Of a DNA stretch of 64,000 bases, positions 10,701 through 18,001 are shown piece by piece (position 1 is the stretch's first letter; each line of letters begins with the position of its first letter). The notes under the pieces were generated by a model. It had not been told where the DNA came from. It saw only the letters and a list, made by a program, of their open reading frames with translations, and did not search any database. A program made the position numbers and the translations under genes. Origin of the DNA: DAOUBP01 sp034432655 (GTDB lineage: Bacteria; Chloroflexota; Anaerolineae; CG2-30-64-16). Location: the NCBI GenBank assembly GCA_034432655.1, contig DAOUBP010000096.1, positions 1 to 64,000 on the forward strand. Direction: 5' to 3'.

Positions 10701-12391
10701 GTGGGACCACCTGGCAGGGGATGAATAGCAACTATACGGGCTTTCTGGTGGCGGCGCGTTGGACTGGAATCGGCGATACCGTGTTGGTCGGCGCCAGCTG
10801 CAGTCGCATCTTACACGCCACTGACGGCATAAATTTCAAAATAGTCACCACCGAAGGTTGCTCGGATCAGTGGGATTTTGCCTGTCCAGCTGCTGGTCAG
10901 TGCTATTCAGCAGGCAGCCAGAACAGCGTCTTCCGTTCGACCGATAACGGTACAAGCTGGACGCGTAGCCAGTTCGGTGCTGCTGGTTCGGTTTACAACG
11001 GCATCAGTTGTGTAGACACGAACCGTTGTTGGGTGGTCGGCACGGAAGGCCAGATCTTCAGGACCCTGGACGGAGGTCTGACCTGGCAGCAACAATCTGG
11101 CCCGTCGGCCGCGGTCACCTTCAATAAAGTGCACATGCTGAATGCAACCCAGGGTTATGCCGTTGGGGACGGCGGAATCATTTATCGCACCGATGATGGG
11201 CTAACTTGGGGCCAGTTGCCGTCTTTCACCGCTGCGAATCTGATGGATGTCTACGCGTTGCGCATGGACAATGTCTATGTCTTGGACGCCGCCGGTAAGG
11301 TCTGGCATTTTGATGGCCAGGCCCCTGTGAATACGTTGACCCCTATGCCGACCAATACGCCGACGCGCACACCGACGCTGACTGCCACGCCGACCGTAAC
11401 GCGGACACCCACACCTACGGCAACCGCGACTGCGACGTCTACGCCGACTGCGACCTATACGCCTACCGCTACCGCGACACCAACACCGACTACCGGTGAG
11501 ATCGTGGGCCTGGTCTTCAATGATCTTAACCGCAACGCTGTACAAGACCCGGGCGAGCCCGGCTTGGAAGGATTCCGCATCTACTTGCGCAAGGGGGATG
11601 TGATCTATCGTACCACTCAGACCGACGTCACCGGTCGTTTTCGGTTCGTAACCGTTGATCCCGGCTTATGGAATGTCTGGCTGATCATCCCGCCCGAATT
11701 CGTGCTCATCGGCGTGACCAACCCGGCGGTGATATATGTGTCGGCAAATACTCAGCTCGACGTGATCTTCCCTCTGTCACAAGGGGGTACCTTGACACCG
11801 ACCTTTACCCCCACAGTGACACGCACCCCCACGATCACCCCGACGCCGACGAGCACGCCAACGCGCACTGCAACGCCGACCGCGACCGCCACGGTCACGC
11901 CGACGCGCGTGCCGGGCGAGCGGATTATCCGTGGCATAGTGTTCGTAGATGCTAACCGCAATCTCGTGCGCGACCCCGACGAACCGGGGTTGAGCGGCGT
12001 CACAATTCAATTACGGCAGGCTTCTCAAGTACGGGCCAGCACCACCACCGATGGCAGCGGCCGGTTTATCTTCCCCGATGTGGATATGGGTCTGTGGAAC
12101 GTGACGATCGTAGTGCCACCCGGCATGGAAGTGATCGGAACGCCCGATACCGTAGCGGTTTTCGTCGGCCAGGAATCCGTGTTGGACCTGCAGTTTGCTC
12201 TTGTGTATTTGCCGACAGCCACACCTACGGCGACGGCAACCTCTACATCTTCGCCGACGGCGACATCTAGCCCGACGCGCACGGCGACAGCTACGATTAC
12301 ACCCAGCCCGACGGCGTCCCGGACGCCTGTGCCGACGCCGGTGCTGCGGAAGCAGTATATCCCCTTGCTGCTGAGAGGGTTGGATAGCTAG
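7790..12391 (+). CDS. Giant secreted alpha/beta-hydrolase-like paralog, nucleophile Ser replaced by G174, YIPLLLR C-terminus
   Basis: A 1533-aa exported protein. ATG 7790 is chosen over GTG 7751 because it has GGAGAG upstream and begins directly at the signal peptide (VRRTFFPWLLIALFLVVV). Order: alpha/beta-hydrolase (about 35-335), beta domain, DNRLRE-type domain (484-684), Thr-Pro linker, SdrD-B-like 1 (737-834), linker, Ycf48/BNR-like propeller (883-1178), linker, SdrD-B-like 2 (1236-1334), linker, SdrD-B-like 3 (1374-1472), linker, and end RKQYIPLLLRGLDS. The elbow is IGYGMGGL, so the Ser position is Gly174, although His309 (GNHG) and the Asp of HPSND are kept. Hydrolase activity is therefore doubtful. 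Propeller repeats contain conserved CW pairs that may form disulfides outside the cell. Confidence 0.85.
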   Translation: MVPGNLVRRTFFPWLLIALFLVVVTIPSAALTRPARDDNPALTAAGQGVAATILDVTIPSTYYNNWSGYADEGTRVRLQIPSGYSPAVPAPLVIALHDYNQTRVDSFNSYAAAADARGWLLAAPEMHGEVNNAPNVGVRVMGSRASQWDVLDTINYMKANYNVDSTRIYLIGYGMGGLTAQIFAAKWPHLIAAVVADSSPSNLVIWEFDTRSTGDTPNAAINQAMLQETGAYHPSTHQLIAERRPYRYHFEYERRSPTDFALNFRHIPLLLLHPSNDTTVAPAHAHIMYRNVLDYTETTVQLEFFSGNHGSRRADYANYTLNWLGQFQRPADFVPQNNTFSRDESGRNFWIGVQLSSDAVSVDPSTYALRTEAHWTRVWDATFNRDLRTIEVDVENLEPLTGSVKDYGAYPPTDLTVQLDFYLDQIGLPTSGPYTVERINKDTGQFTISTATASGGVVRVAVPKGAYLYRIVAGDQPPAYQTVTFQQGVNGYTGVQDTFISEWPPPPGQSDEDYATWSDLAISHIGSLAQREPLLRFDLSSLPVNAHIRFAVLIVNTSLLPDNINRPPVDVFQVNRQWVVNQTTWRLARSGVPWEVPGAAGVPGDRSGAYTDRRMVYMANPPAAWGFDVGGMVRSWVASPASNFGLLLRAAPAAADYTKEDNDFFVASSEASTQSSRPKLVVVYTTEQPTPTPTITPTPTATATPTETPTPTPTHTPTMTPTPTETATPTVTPTRVPGTRVISGDVFMDDNRSGERDPGESGVADVPVALIFDGIVRYNATTDSNGEFLFPDVDPPGTWVVRIVPPPGLGTLSGEDSQTVVLDVNDEKYVPFPMVVLPTPTPTPTATATATATPTATATPTVTSTPTATPTRTLTPTATPTAINGWRQVYHAPGVIWRDLEFVDANVGYAVGGPPGDAEGQATLLKTTDGGASWAEQKLNTLSWMDGLTCKNAQTCWIAGKYGTIQRTLDGGTTWQGMNSNYTGFLVAARWTGIGDTVLVGASCSRILHATDGINFKIVTTEGCSDQWDFACPAAGQCYSAGSQNSVFRSTDNGTSWTRSQFGAAGSVYNGISCVDTNRCWVVGTEGQIFRTLDGGLTWQQQSGPSAAVTFNKVHMLNATQGYAVGDGGIIYRTDDGLTWGQLPSFTAANLMDVYALRMDNVYVLDAAGKVWHFDGQAPVNTLTPMPTNTPTRTPTLTATPTVTRTPTPTATATATSTPTATYTPTATATPTPTTGEIVGLVFNDLNRNAVQDPGEPGLEGFRIYLRKGDVIYRTTQTDVTGRFRFVTVDPGLWNVWLIIPPEFVLIGVTNPAVIYVSANTQLDVIFPLSQGGTLTPTFTPTVTRTPTITPTPTSTPTRTATPTATATVTPTRVPGERIIRGIVFVDANRNLVRDPDEPGLSGVTIQLRQASQVRASTTTDGSGRFIFPDVDMGLWNVTIVVPPGMEVIGTPDTVAVFVGQESVLDLQFALVYLPTATPTATATSTSSPTATSSPTRTATATITPSPTASRTPVPTPVLRKQYIPLLLRGLDS

Positions 12392-12475
12392 AAGGTGCGC
12401 GTCGGAGGGACGGTCGGGCGCAATAGCGTGCCGAAAAGAGATGCCGCTCTGAAAAAGATCGCACCTACCCCGCGC

Positions 12476-12498
12476 CCCCCTCCCTATGTGGGAGGGGG
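12476..12498 (+). terminator. GC-rich hairpin, 9-bp stem
   Basis: CCCCCTCCC-tatgt-GGGAGGGGG lies 85 nt after the stop of the second hydrolase paralog and is followed by the T-rich stretch CATCGTTTTCCTTTC. It is plausible as the terminator of that gene; the C-rich stem may also be part of a dispersed repeat. Confidence 0.5.
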
Positions 12499-12564
12499 AG
12501 CATCGTTTTCCTTTCTCCTCGTAGGAGGTAGGATCATGACCGATGTGGGCTATTGTCTCGGGCA

Positions 12565-12591
12565 CCGCCCTCAGCCCTCTGCTGAGGGCGG
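12565..12591. repeat. Perfect 11-bp palindromic hairpin
   Basis: CCGCCCTCAGC and GCTGAGGGCGG flank a CCTCT loop, about 35 nt upstream of the predicted -35 element. No T-tract follows. It could be a dispersed palindrome, an operator or a second terminator. Confidence 0.5.
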
Positions 12592-12625
12592 CACGCGTTG
12601 GAAGCGAGTATCACAAGTGGGGAAA

Positions 12626-12656
12626 TTGGGTAAACATCCCCGCTTTGTGCTATACT
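12626..12656 (+). promoter_or_regulatory. Predicted promoter of the esterase-polysaccharide operon
   Basis: A -10 box TATACT (12651-12656, 5/6 to consensus) lies 19 nt after a weak -35 box TTGGGT (12626-12631). The predicted start near 12663 would leave a leader of about 30 nt containing the SD AAAGGAG. Because only 6 nt separate the esterase gene from the first polysaccharide gene, this promoter may drive the cluster to 33.55 kb. Confidence 0.45.
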
Positions 12657-12693
12657 CGCATTTTGACGGTATAAAAGGAGACATAGAACGACA

Positions 12694-15600
12694 ATGAGTA
12701 TAAATTTGCAGCGCTTTTCACGATTTCACCGCCTCTGGCGGCGCGTTTTTCTTGTTGTCCTGCTGATCGTGATCCCGCTGGCGTCCATTGGATCGTCCCT
12801 GCGTAGCACAGGTGCTGCGACCGCGGTGACCGGTATTGCCACTTCGCTGACTATTGACTGTATGGCTGTCGGGAAGGACTATTTGGGTGGGGACCATCCT
12901 TCACCTTACGCTACGACCAAAGAGGTGACTTTGAACTGGGAGGGCACAGTCGAATCGGCCCGCCTTGTGGCTTATGAATTCAACGCCTCCAGTGCTTACA
13001 AAAACAACATCTACGTGAACGACGTCTGGATCGGGCAACCCCAAGGGGACAACCCCAGTGCGAAGATTTGTGAAGGTTTCAGTGGTGGCTCGCCGCGCGT
13101 GTGGCCCATTAATCCCGCTTTGCTGGTCAAAGGCAGGAATACCATCCGTATCACGGTAGAGTCCGACGCTTATGATCAGAGTTGGGGTCTGAGCCGCGTT
13201 CGGCTCGAGGTATCGGGTTCTACCGTCAATGGCCTGCGTTACGAGCTGGTGACCATTCCCAGCACCTATACCAACAACTGGCAGGATTACCGCCATCAGG
13301 GCACCTGGACCCACATTCAGATCCCGCCCAGCTACGATCCAGCCCGACCGGTGCCATTGGTGGTGGTGGCCCCTGGCTACTACAGCCCAGCCTTTGATTA
13401 CATCCTTGACTACGGGCCGGCAGCAGCAGATCGCGGCTGGTTATTGGCCGCGGCCGACCTGCACGGCGAAGTGCAGCCGACTGCGGTTTTTGATCCTCAG
13501 GAGCAGCGTCTGCTTTACGGCGCACGCACGATGGGCGCGCGGGCGGCTCAGTACGATATCATGGACATTGTGAACTACATGCAGGCGCACTATAGCGTGG
13601 ACCCAAGTCGTATCTATTTGATCGGATACTCGATGGGCGGGCTGACGGCCATGACGACGGCCGCCAAGTGGCCCCATGTCTTTGCAGCCGTGGCGGCCGA
13701 CAGCAGCCCTTCCAATCTGGTGATTTGGGAATATGATACGCGCGATACCGGGGATACACCGAACTTCAATCTTAACCTGGCGATGCAGATCGAAACAGGT
13801 GCTTATGCACCCGGCACGCATTATTTATTTGCCTATCGGAAACCGTCCCAGTATCATTTTGAATACGAACGTCGCTCTCCCACCGATTTCGCATTGAATT
13901 TCAAACATCTTCCCCTTCTGCTGTTGCATCCCAGTGGGGATACCAAGGTCGCGCCGGCCCATGCCAGGACCATGTATCAGGCTGTGCTGGATAATGATCC
14001 AGCGCATGTTGAATTACAGCTCTATCCGGGCAATCACGGCGTTCGTTATCCTGATCATGCTAATTACACACTCGACTGGTTGGCGCAATTCCAGCGCGAT
14101 CCCAATGTTGCACCACAGCACAATACCTTTTCGCGCGATGAATCAGGCCGGAATTTTTGGATCGGCCTGCAATATTCCTCGGATGCCGTCAGCGTGGATC
14201 CTCTCACCCATGCTTTGATCACTGAAGCGCATTGGACCCGGGTGTGGGACGCCACATACAACACCGATCTGCGCACCATCGAGGTTGATGCTGAGAATCT
14301 GGTGCCTTTGACCGGGAAAACCGATGATTTTGGGGCGTATCCGCCCAACGACCTCACCGTACAAATGGAGTTTTACCTGGATCAGATCGGGCTGCCGCGT
14401 TCTGGACCATACACGGTAGAGCGGATTGACAAAGACACCGGCCAGTTTGTGGTGAACACGGCTACAGCCAGCAACGGCGTGCTGCGGGTGCCGTTGCCGA
14501 AAGGCGCGTTCGTGTACCGCATCGTAGCCGGCGACCGACCGCCCACATATCAGACGATAACGCTCCAGCAAGACTTGAATGGCTATACCGGTGCCCGTGA
14601 TACCTTCATCAGCGCATGGGAGCCTGATCTCAACTACGGTCCCTGGCCTAATCAGACGTTGGCTGTCAGCCATATCGGCCGTCGGGCACAGCGGGAGCCG
14701 TTGCTGCGGTTTGATCTCAGCAGGTTGCCGGCAAATGCCATCGTGCGCTTTGCGGTGTTGATCGTCCGCGCCACCGACGTGCCAGGCAACATCAACCGCC
14801 CGCCCGTAGAGGTCTATCGGCTCAATCGTCCGTGGGTTGACAACCAGGCCACCTGGCGTCAGGCCAGCAGCGGCACCTTCTGGTCGCAAGAAGGCGCCGA
14901 GGGGGTGCCGACCGACAGGGAAGCAACCCCCGAAGCTGTCCGCATGATTTTCATGGGCAACCCAACCACTTATTGGGGCTTTGATGTTTCTGCTCTGGTG
15001 CGCAGCTGGCTGGCCAATCCGGCGAGCAACTACGGCCTGATTATCCGGGCTGCGCCCAAGATCGCGGAATTCACCAAAGAAGATAACGATTTCTTTATTG
15101 CGTCATCGGAGCACCCGATTCAGTCGTTCCGGCCGCGCCTGGTGGTCGTCTACACCACGGATCAGCCTACTGCCACGCCCACGATCACCCCGACCCCGAC
15201 CCATACGCCTACTGTGACGCCGACTCCGACTTCGACTCTGACACCGACCCCGACCATTACACCGAGTCCCACACCGGCCACGGCCGACATCTTGGGCCAT
15301 TTCTTCCTGGATGCCAATCGCAACGGTGTCCATGATGCGGACGAAGTAAGCTTGCCCGGCCGCCTGGTGTATTTGAAACAGAACGGCGAGATCCGTGGCA
15401 GTACGACCACCGACAGCGCAGGGGATTTCCGTTTTGCGAAGGTGTTGCCGGGGCTATGGCAGGTTGAAGCCAGCATCCCGCCAGGATATGATGTGACTAC
15501 CCTGGACGGTAATCCGGTGACTGTGGAAGTCATTGCCGGTCGGGATGTCAGGGTCTCCTTTGGGGTAGCACCGCAGCCCACGGCAACGGCTACGCCGACA

Positions 15601-15762
15601 GCTACTGCTACGGCTACGCCGACCCCAACTGCAACGCCGACGGCGACGCCCACGCCCACCGCGACCGCTACACCGACGGCGACGCCCACGCCCACTGCGA
15701 CCGCCACACCGACGGCCCGCAACTGGCGCAGCTATCTACCACTGTTGCTCAGGACAGAGTAG
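12694..15762 (+). CDS. Secreted esterase/depolymerase-like alpha/beta-hydrolase with intact triad, YLPLLLR C-terminus
   Basis: A 1022-aa exported protein. After the signal segment (about 13-38) comes an extra jelly-roll, galactose-binding-like domain (40-175) absent from its two upstream paralogs. The alpha/beta-hydrolase (178-480) keeps the full catalytic set: Ser313 in IGYSMGGL, Asp416 in HPSGD and His448 in GNHG. A DNRLRE-type domain (623-822), Thr-Pro linker, one SdrD-B-like domain (864-959), a second linker and the end WRSYLPLLLRTE follow; there is no propeller. It is the only likely active enzyme of the trio, perhaps a carbohydrate esterase or polyester depolymerase; the substrate is not evident. 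The stop is 6 nt before the methyltransferase that opens the polysaccharide genes. Confidence 0.87.
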   Translation: MSINLQRFSRFHRLWRRVFLVVLLIVIPLASIGSSLRSTGAATAVTGIATSLTIDCMAVGKDYLGGDHPSPYATTKEVTLNWEGTVESARLVAYEFNASSAYKNNIYVNDVWIGQPQGDNPSAKICEGFSGGSPRVWPINPALLVKGRNTIRITVESDAYDQSWGLSRVRLEVSGSTVNGLRYELVTIPSTYTNNWQDYRHQGTWTHIQIPPSYDPARPVPLVVVAPGYYSPAFDYILDYGPAAADRGWLLAAADLHGEVQPTAVFDPQEQRLLYGARTMGARAAQYDIMDIVNYMQAHYSVDPSRIYLIGYSMGGLTAMTTAAKWPHVFAAVAADSSPSNLVIWEYDTRDTGDTPNFNLNLAMQIETGAYAPGTHYLFAYRKPSQYHFEYERRSPTDFALNFKHLPLLLLHPSGDTKVAPAHARTMYQAVLDNDPAHVELQLYPGNHGVRYPDHANYTLDWLAQFQRDPNVAPQHNTFSRDESGRNFWIGLQYSSDAVSVDPLTHALITEAHWTRVWDATYNTDLRTIEVDAENLVPLTGKTDDFGAYPPNDLTVQMEFYLDQIGLPRSGPYTVERIDKDTGQFVVNTATASNGVLRVPLPKGAFVYRIVAGDRPPTYQTITLQQDLNGYTGARDTFISAWEPDLNYGPWPNQTLAVSHIGRRAQREPLLRFDLSRLPANAIVRFAVLIVRATDVPGNINRPPVEVYRLNRPWVDNQATWRQASSGTFWSQEGAEGVPTDREATPEAVRMIFMGNPTTYWGFDVSALVRSWLANPASNYGLIIRAAPKIAEFTKEDNDFFIASSEHPIQSFRPRLVVVYTTDQPTATPTITPTPTHTPTVTPTPTSTLTPTPTITPSPTPATADILGHFFLDANRNGVHDADEVSLPGRLVYLKQNGEIRGSTTTDSAGDFRFAKVLPGLWQVEASIPPGYDVTTLDGNPVTVEVIAGRDVRVSFGVAPQPTATATPTATATATPTPTATPTATPTPTATATPTATPTPTATATPTARNWRSYLPLLLRTE

Positions 15763-15768
15763 AAAGCC

Positions 15769-16473
15769 ATGGATTTTGCAGCGTTTTACGATGGGTATTG
15801 GCGGGGAAAAGCCGACGATGAGGTGGATCGGACGCGATTAGAGCAGTTGGCACGCCATGTGGTCGCCGGCGAGCGCGTGCTGCAGGTGGACTGTGGCCCT
15901 GGCTGGTTGCCGCAGATGCTGCTTGCACGGGGCGCGCAGGTCGTTGCCACCGATCTTTCTGCGGTGGCTGTGGCGCGCGCCCGGGCGCGCGGGGTTGACG
16001 CTTTTCAGTTCGATATTGACACTGGTTCGTTGCCCTTTGCCGACAACTCATTTGACGTGGTGATCTCTGACTCTCAGCTCGAGCACCGTGTTAACACCGA
16101 TCATGCCCTGAACGAGATGGCCCGGGTGTTGCGGCCCGGCGGACGATTGATCCTGTTGCTGCCGAATACCGCCCATTGGCGCGTACGTTTATGGCTGCTG
16201 CGCGGCCGCTTCCCATATCTGGATCATACCCCTACCGATCCTCTGCATTTGCGATTTTTCACCCTGCCTGACGTGCGTCAGTTGCTGGCCCGACGTAATC
16301 TGGCTGTTATCTTCACCGACGGTAGCGCAAGCCTATGGGTGGATGATCTTTATCCCCGGTTCTTGCGGCGAGGCGGTTATCTGGCGGCAGGTTACATCTG
16401 GCTGGCTCATCGCTGGCCGGGGCTTTTTGCGCGTGATTTCATCGTAGTAGCGCGCAAGCAGGCCCGGAAGTGA
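15769..16473 (+). CDS. Class I SAM-dependent methyltransferase
   Basis: A 234-aa cytoplasmic protein of the Methyltransf_11 type. Motif I is VLQVDCGPGW (about residues 42-51), followed by ATDLS with the acidic residue expected to hold the ribose, the post-I segment SLPFADNSFDVVISD, and the VLRPGGRLILLLPN strand-turn. It begins 6 nt after the esterase gene and is closely followed by the flippase gene, so it is probably within one operon. Sugar O-methylation or capping of the glycan is the likely role by context; the substrate is unknown. Confidence 0.85.
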   Translation: MDFAAFYDGYWRGKADDEVDRTRLEQLARHVVAGERVLQVDCGPGWLPQMLLARGAQVVATDLSAVAVARARARGVDAFQFDIDTGSLPFADNSFDVVISDSQLEHRVNTDHALNEMARVLRPGGRLILLLPNTAHWRVRLWLLRGRFPYLDHTPTDPLHLRFFTLPDVRQLLARRNLAVIFTDGSASLWVDDLYPRFLRRGGYLAAGYIWLAHRWPGLFARDFIVVARKQARK

Positions 16474-16480
16474 GCGCTTT

Positions 16481-17980
16481 ATGAGTCTGAAACGTCAGGT
16501 GGCGACTAGCTTCTTTTGGGTGGCATTGTCGCAGCTTTTCGGCCGTGTCTTGTCATTTTTCACCTATCTGATCCTGGCCAAATTGCTGGCGCCTTCGCTG
16601 TTCGGCCTGGTCAGCATGGCTGGCCTGGCCATCGCCGCGCTCCAGTTTTTGCAGGATGTCGGTTTTGACGCCGCGTTGATCTATCGCCGCGATGACCTGG
16701 AAGAGGCCAGCGATACGGCCTTTTTCGTGGTCATCGCCAGCAGCACCTTGATCTTCTTGGCCGCTGCCTTGGCCGCGCCGCTGGTGGCGGCGTTTTTCCG
16801 CACCCCGGAGGTTGTACCGGTGCTGCGGGCGCTCGCCTTTGCGGTGGTGATTCAAAGCTTTGGCCGGGTGGCTTACATCCGGTTGGAACGCGAGCTGGAT
16901 TTTCGGCGTCGCGTGATCCCTGAGTTGACGGCGAATCTGATCAGCAGCCTGAGCTCGATCGGCCTGGCGTTGCTGGGGGTGGGGGTATGGAGCCTTGTCT
17001 GGGGCCAGTTGATCCGGGTGGCTGTTAGCAGCTCTCTGGTGTGGTTCTTCGTGGGCTGGCGGCCTCACTGGCGATTCAACTTCCGGTTAGCTCGCGAGCT
17101 GTTTCGGTACGGCAAACACATTGTCGCCTCGCAAGGGCTGATCTTCTTGATTACAAATTCCGACAACGCTATTGTCGGCCGCTACGCAGGAGATACGGCC
17201 CTGGGGTTTTACGGGTTCGCTTATAATCTGTCCAACTTGCCTGCCACTCAGATTACCAGCATGGTCAATCAGGTGATGTTCCCTGCCTTTTCCAAGCTCG
17301 GCGCCGACGCTGCACAGGCCCGTGCTCGATACTATCTGTCGGTGGTGCGCTATGTGGCCTGGGTGGCAGCCCCGATTTCGATTGCCACTATCTTGTTTGC
17401 GCGTGAGTTTGTCCAGGGGCTTTACGGTGATGTTTGGGCGGCTGCGATTGTGCCGTTGCAACTCCTGGCAGTGTACGGCTTTATCCGTTCCATTGCCGCT
17501 AACATGGGCAGCATCTTTCGCGCTTTCGGCAAGCCGCAATGGCTGACCTACATCGCGCTTTGGCGGCTGACCACCATGCTGGTCTTTTTGTACCCGGCCG
17601 TCAAATTGTGGGGAATCGTCGGTGTCAGCGCGTTATCGGCCGTAGTGGCCGTGGTGGATTTCTACATTTCGGCAACGCTGGTAAGCCGTTTGATAGATGC
17701 TCCCTGGCGGGCATACGGGCAGATTTTGGCGGCTCCGCTCGCGGCCGCCTTGATCGGTGCTGGGGTTGCGCATCTTGTCTATCCTGGCCTGCATCTGCCC
17801 AAGGTGTGGATGAACCTGGGCCTGGCGGGCGCGCTGATGGTGGCCATCTATCTTGTCTTGATCTGGTTGGGGGAGCCCCGTTTCCGCGAAACGGGGCGCG
17901 CAGCATGGCGCTATGTGCGACAAGTGTTGCACCGGCGCGATGTCGTTGGCCCGGCGGTGGAGCCGCCGGCTAAAGGATAG
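16481..17980 (+). CDS. Wzx-type lipid-linked oligosaccharide flippase (MOP superfamily)
   Basis: A 499-aa protein with 12-14 predicted membrane helices, starting with the MSLKRQVATSFFWVALSQ pattern typical of Polysacc_synt_3/RfbX-like transporters, with the usual N-terminal SLFGLVSMA turn. Family members flip undecaprenyl-diphosphate-linked repeat units across the cytoplasmic membrane. Length is normal for the family. It lies 7 nt after the methyltransferase. With the O-antigen-polymerase-like and co-polymerase-like genes downstream it makes a Wzx/Wzy-type pathway, without the outer-membrane Wza expected in diderms. Confidence 0.88.
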   Translation: MSLKRQVATSFFWVALSQLFGRVLSFFTYLILAKLLAPSLFGLVSMAGLAIAALQFLQDVGFDAALIYRRDDLEEASDTAFFVVIASSTLIFLAAALAAPLVAAFFRTPEVVPVLRALAFAVVIQSFGRVAYIRLERELDFRRRVIPELTANLISSLSSIGLALLGVGVWSLVWGQLIRVAVSSSLVWFFVGWRPHWRFNFRLARELFRYGKHIVASQGLIFLITNSDNAIVGRYAGDTALGFYGFAYNLSNLPATQITSMVNQVMFPAFSKLGADAAQARARYYLSVVRYVAWVAAPISIATILFAREFVQGLYGDVWAAAIVPLQLLAVYGFIRSIAANMGSIFRAFGKPQWLTYIALWRLTTMLVFLYPAVKLWGIVGVSALSAVVAVVDFYISATLVSRLIDAPWRAYGQILAAPLAAALIGAGVAHLVYPGLHLPKVWMNLGLAGALMVAIYLVLIWLGEPRFRETGRAAWRYVRQVLHRRDVVGPAVEPPAKG

Positions 17981-18001
17981 TTCGCGTGAGGTGGATGTTT
18001 C

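Larger units (their letters stand above)
12392..12693 (+). other. 302-bp intergenic region with two hairpins and a promoter
   Basis: No credible gene is seen. The region holds a terminator-like hairpin (12476-12498), a second perfect hairpin (12565-12591), a sigma-70-like promoter (12626-12656) and the SD AAAGGAG at 12674-12680 of the next gene. It is the longest gene-free stretch in the window and separates the second hydrolase paralog from the unit that leads into the polysaccharide cluster. Confidence 0.7.

Noticed and set aside
15162..15722. Val/Gly/Ala-rich minus-strand frames opposite Thr-Pro linkers
   Set aside because: They arise automatically from the complement of ACG/CCG repeats and recur at every linker.
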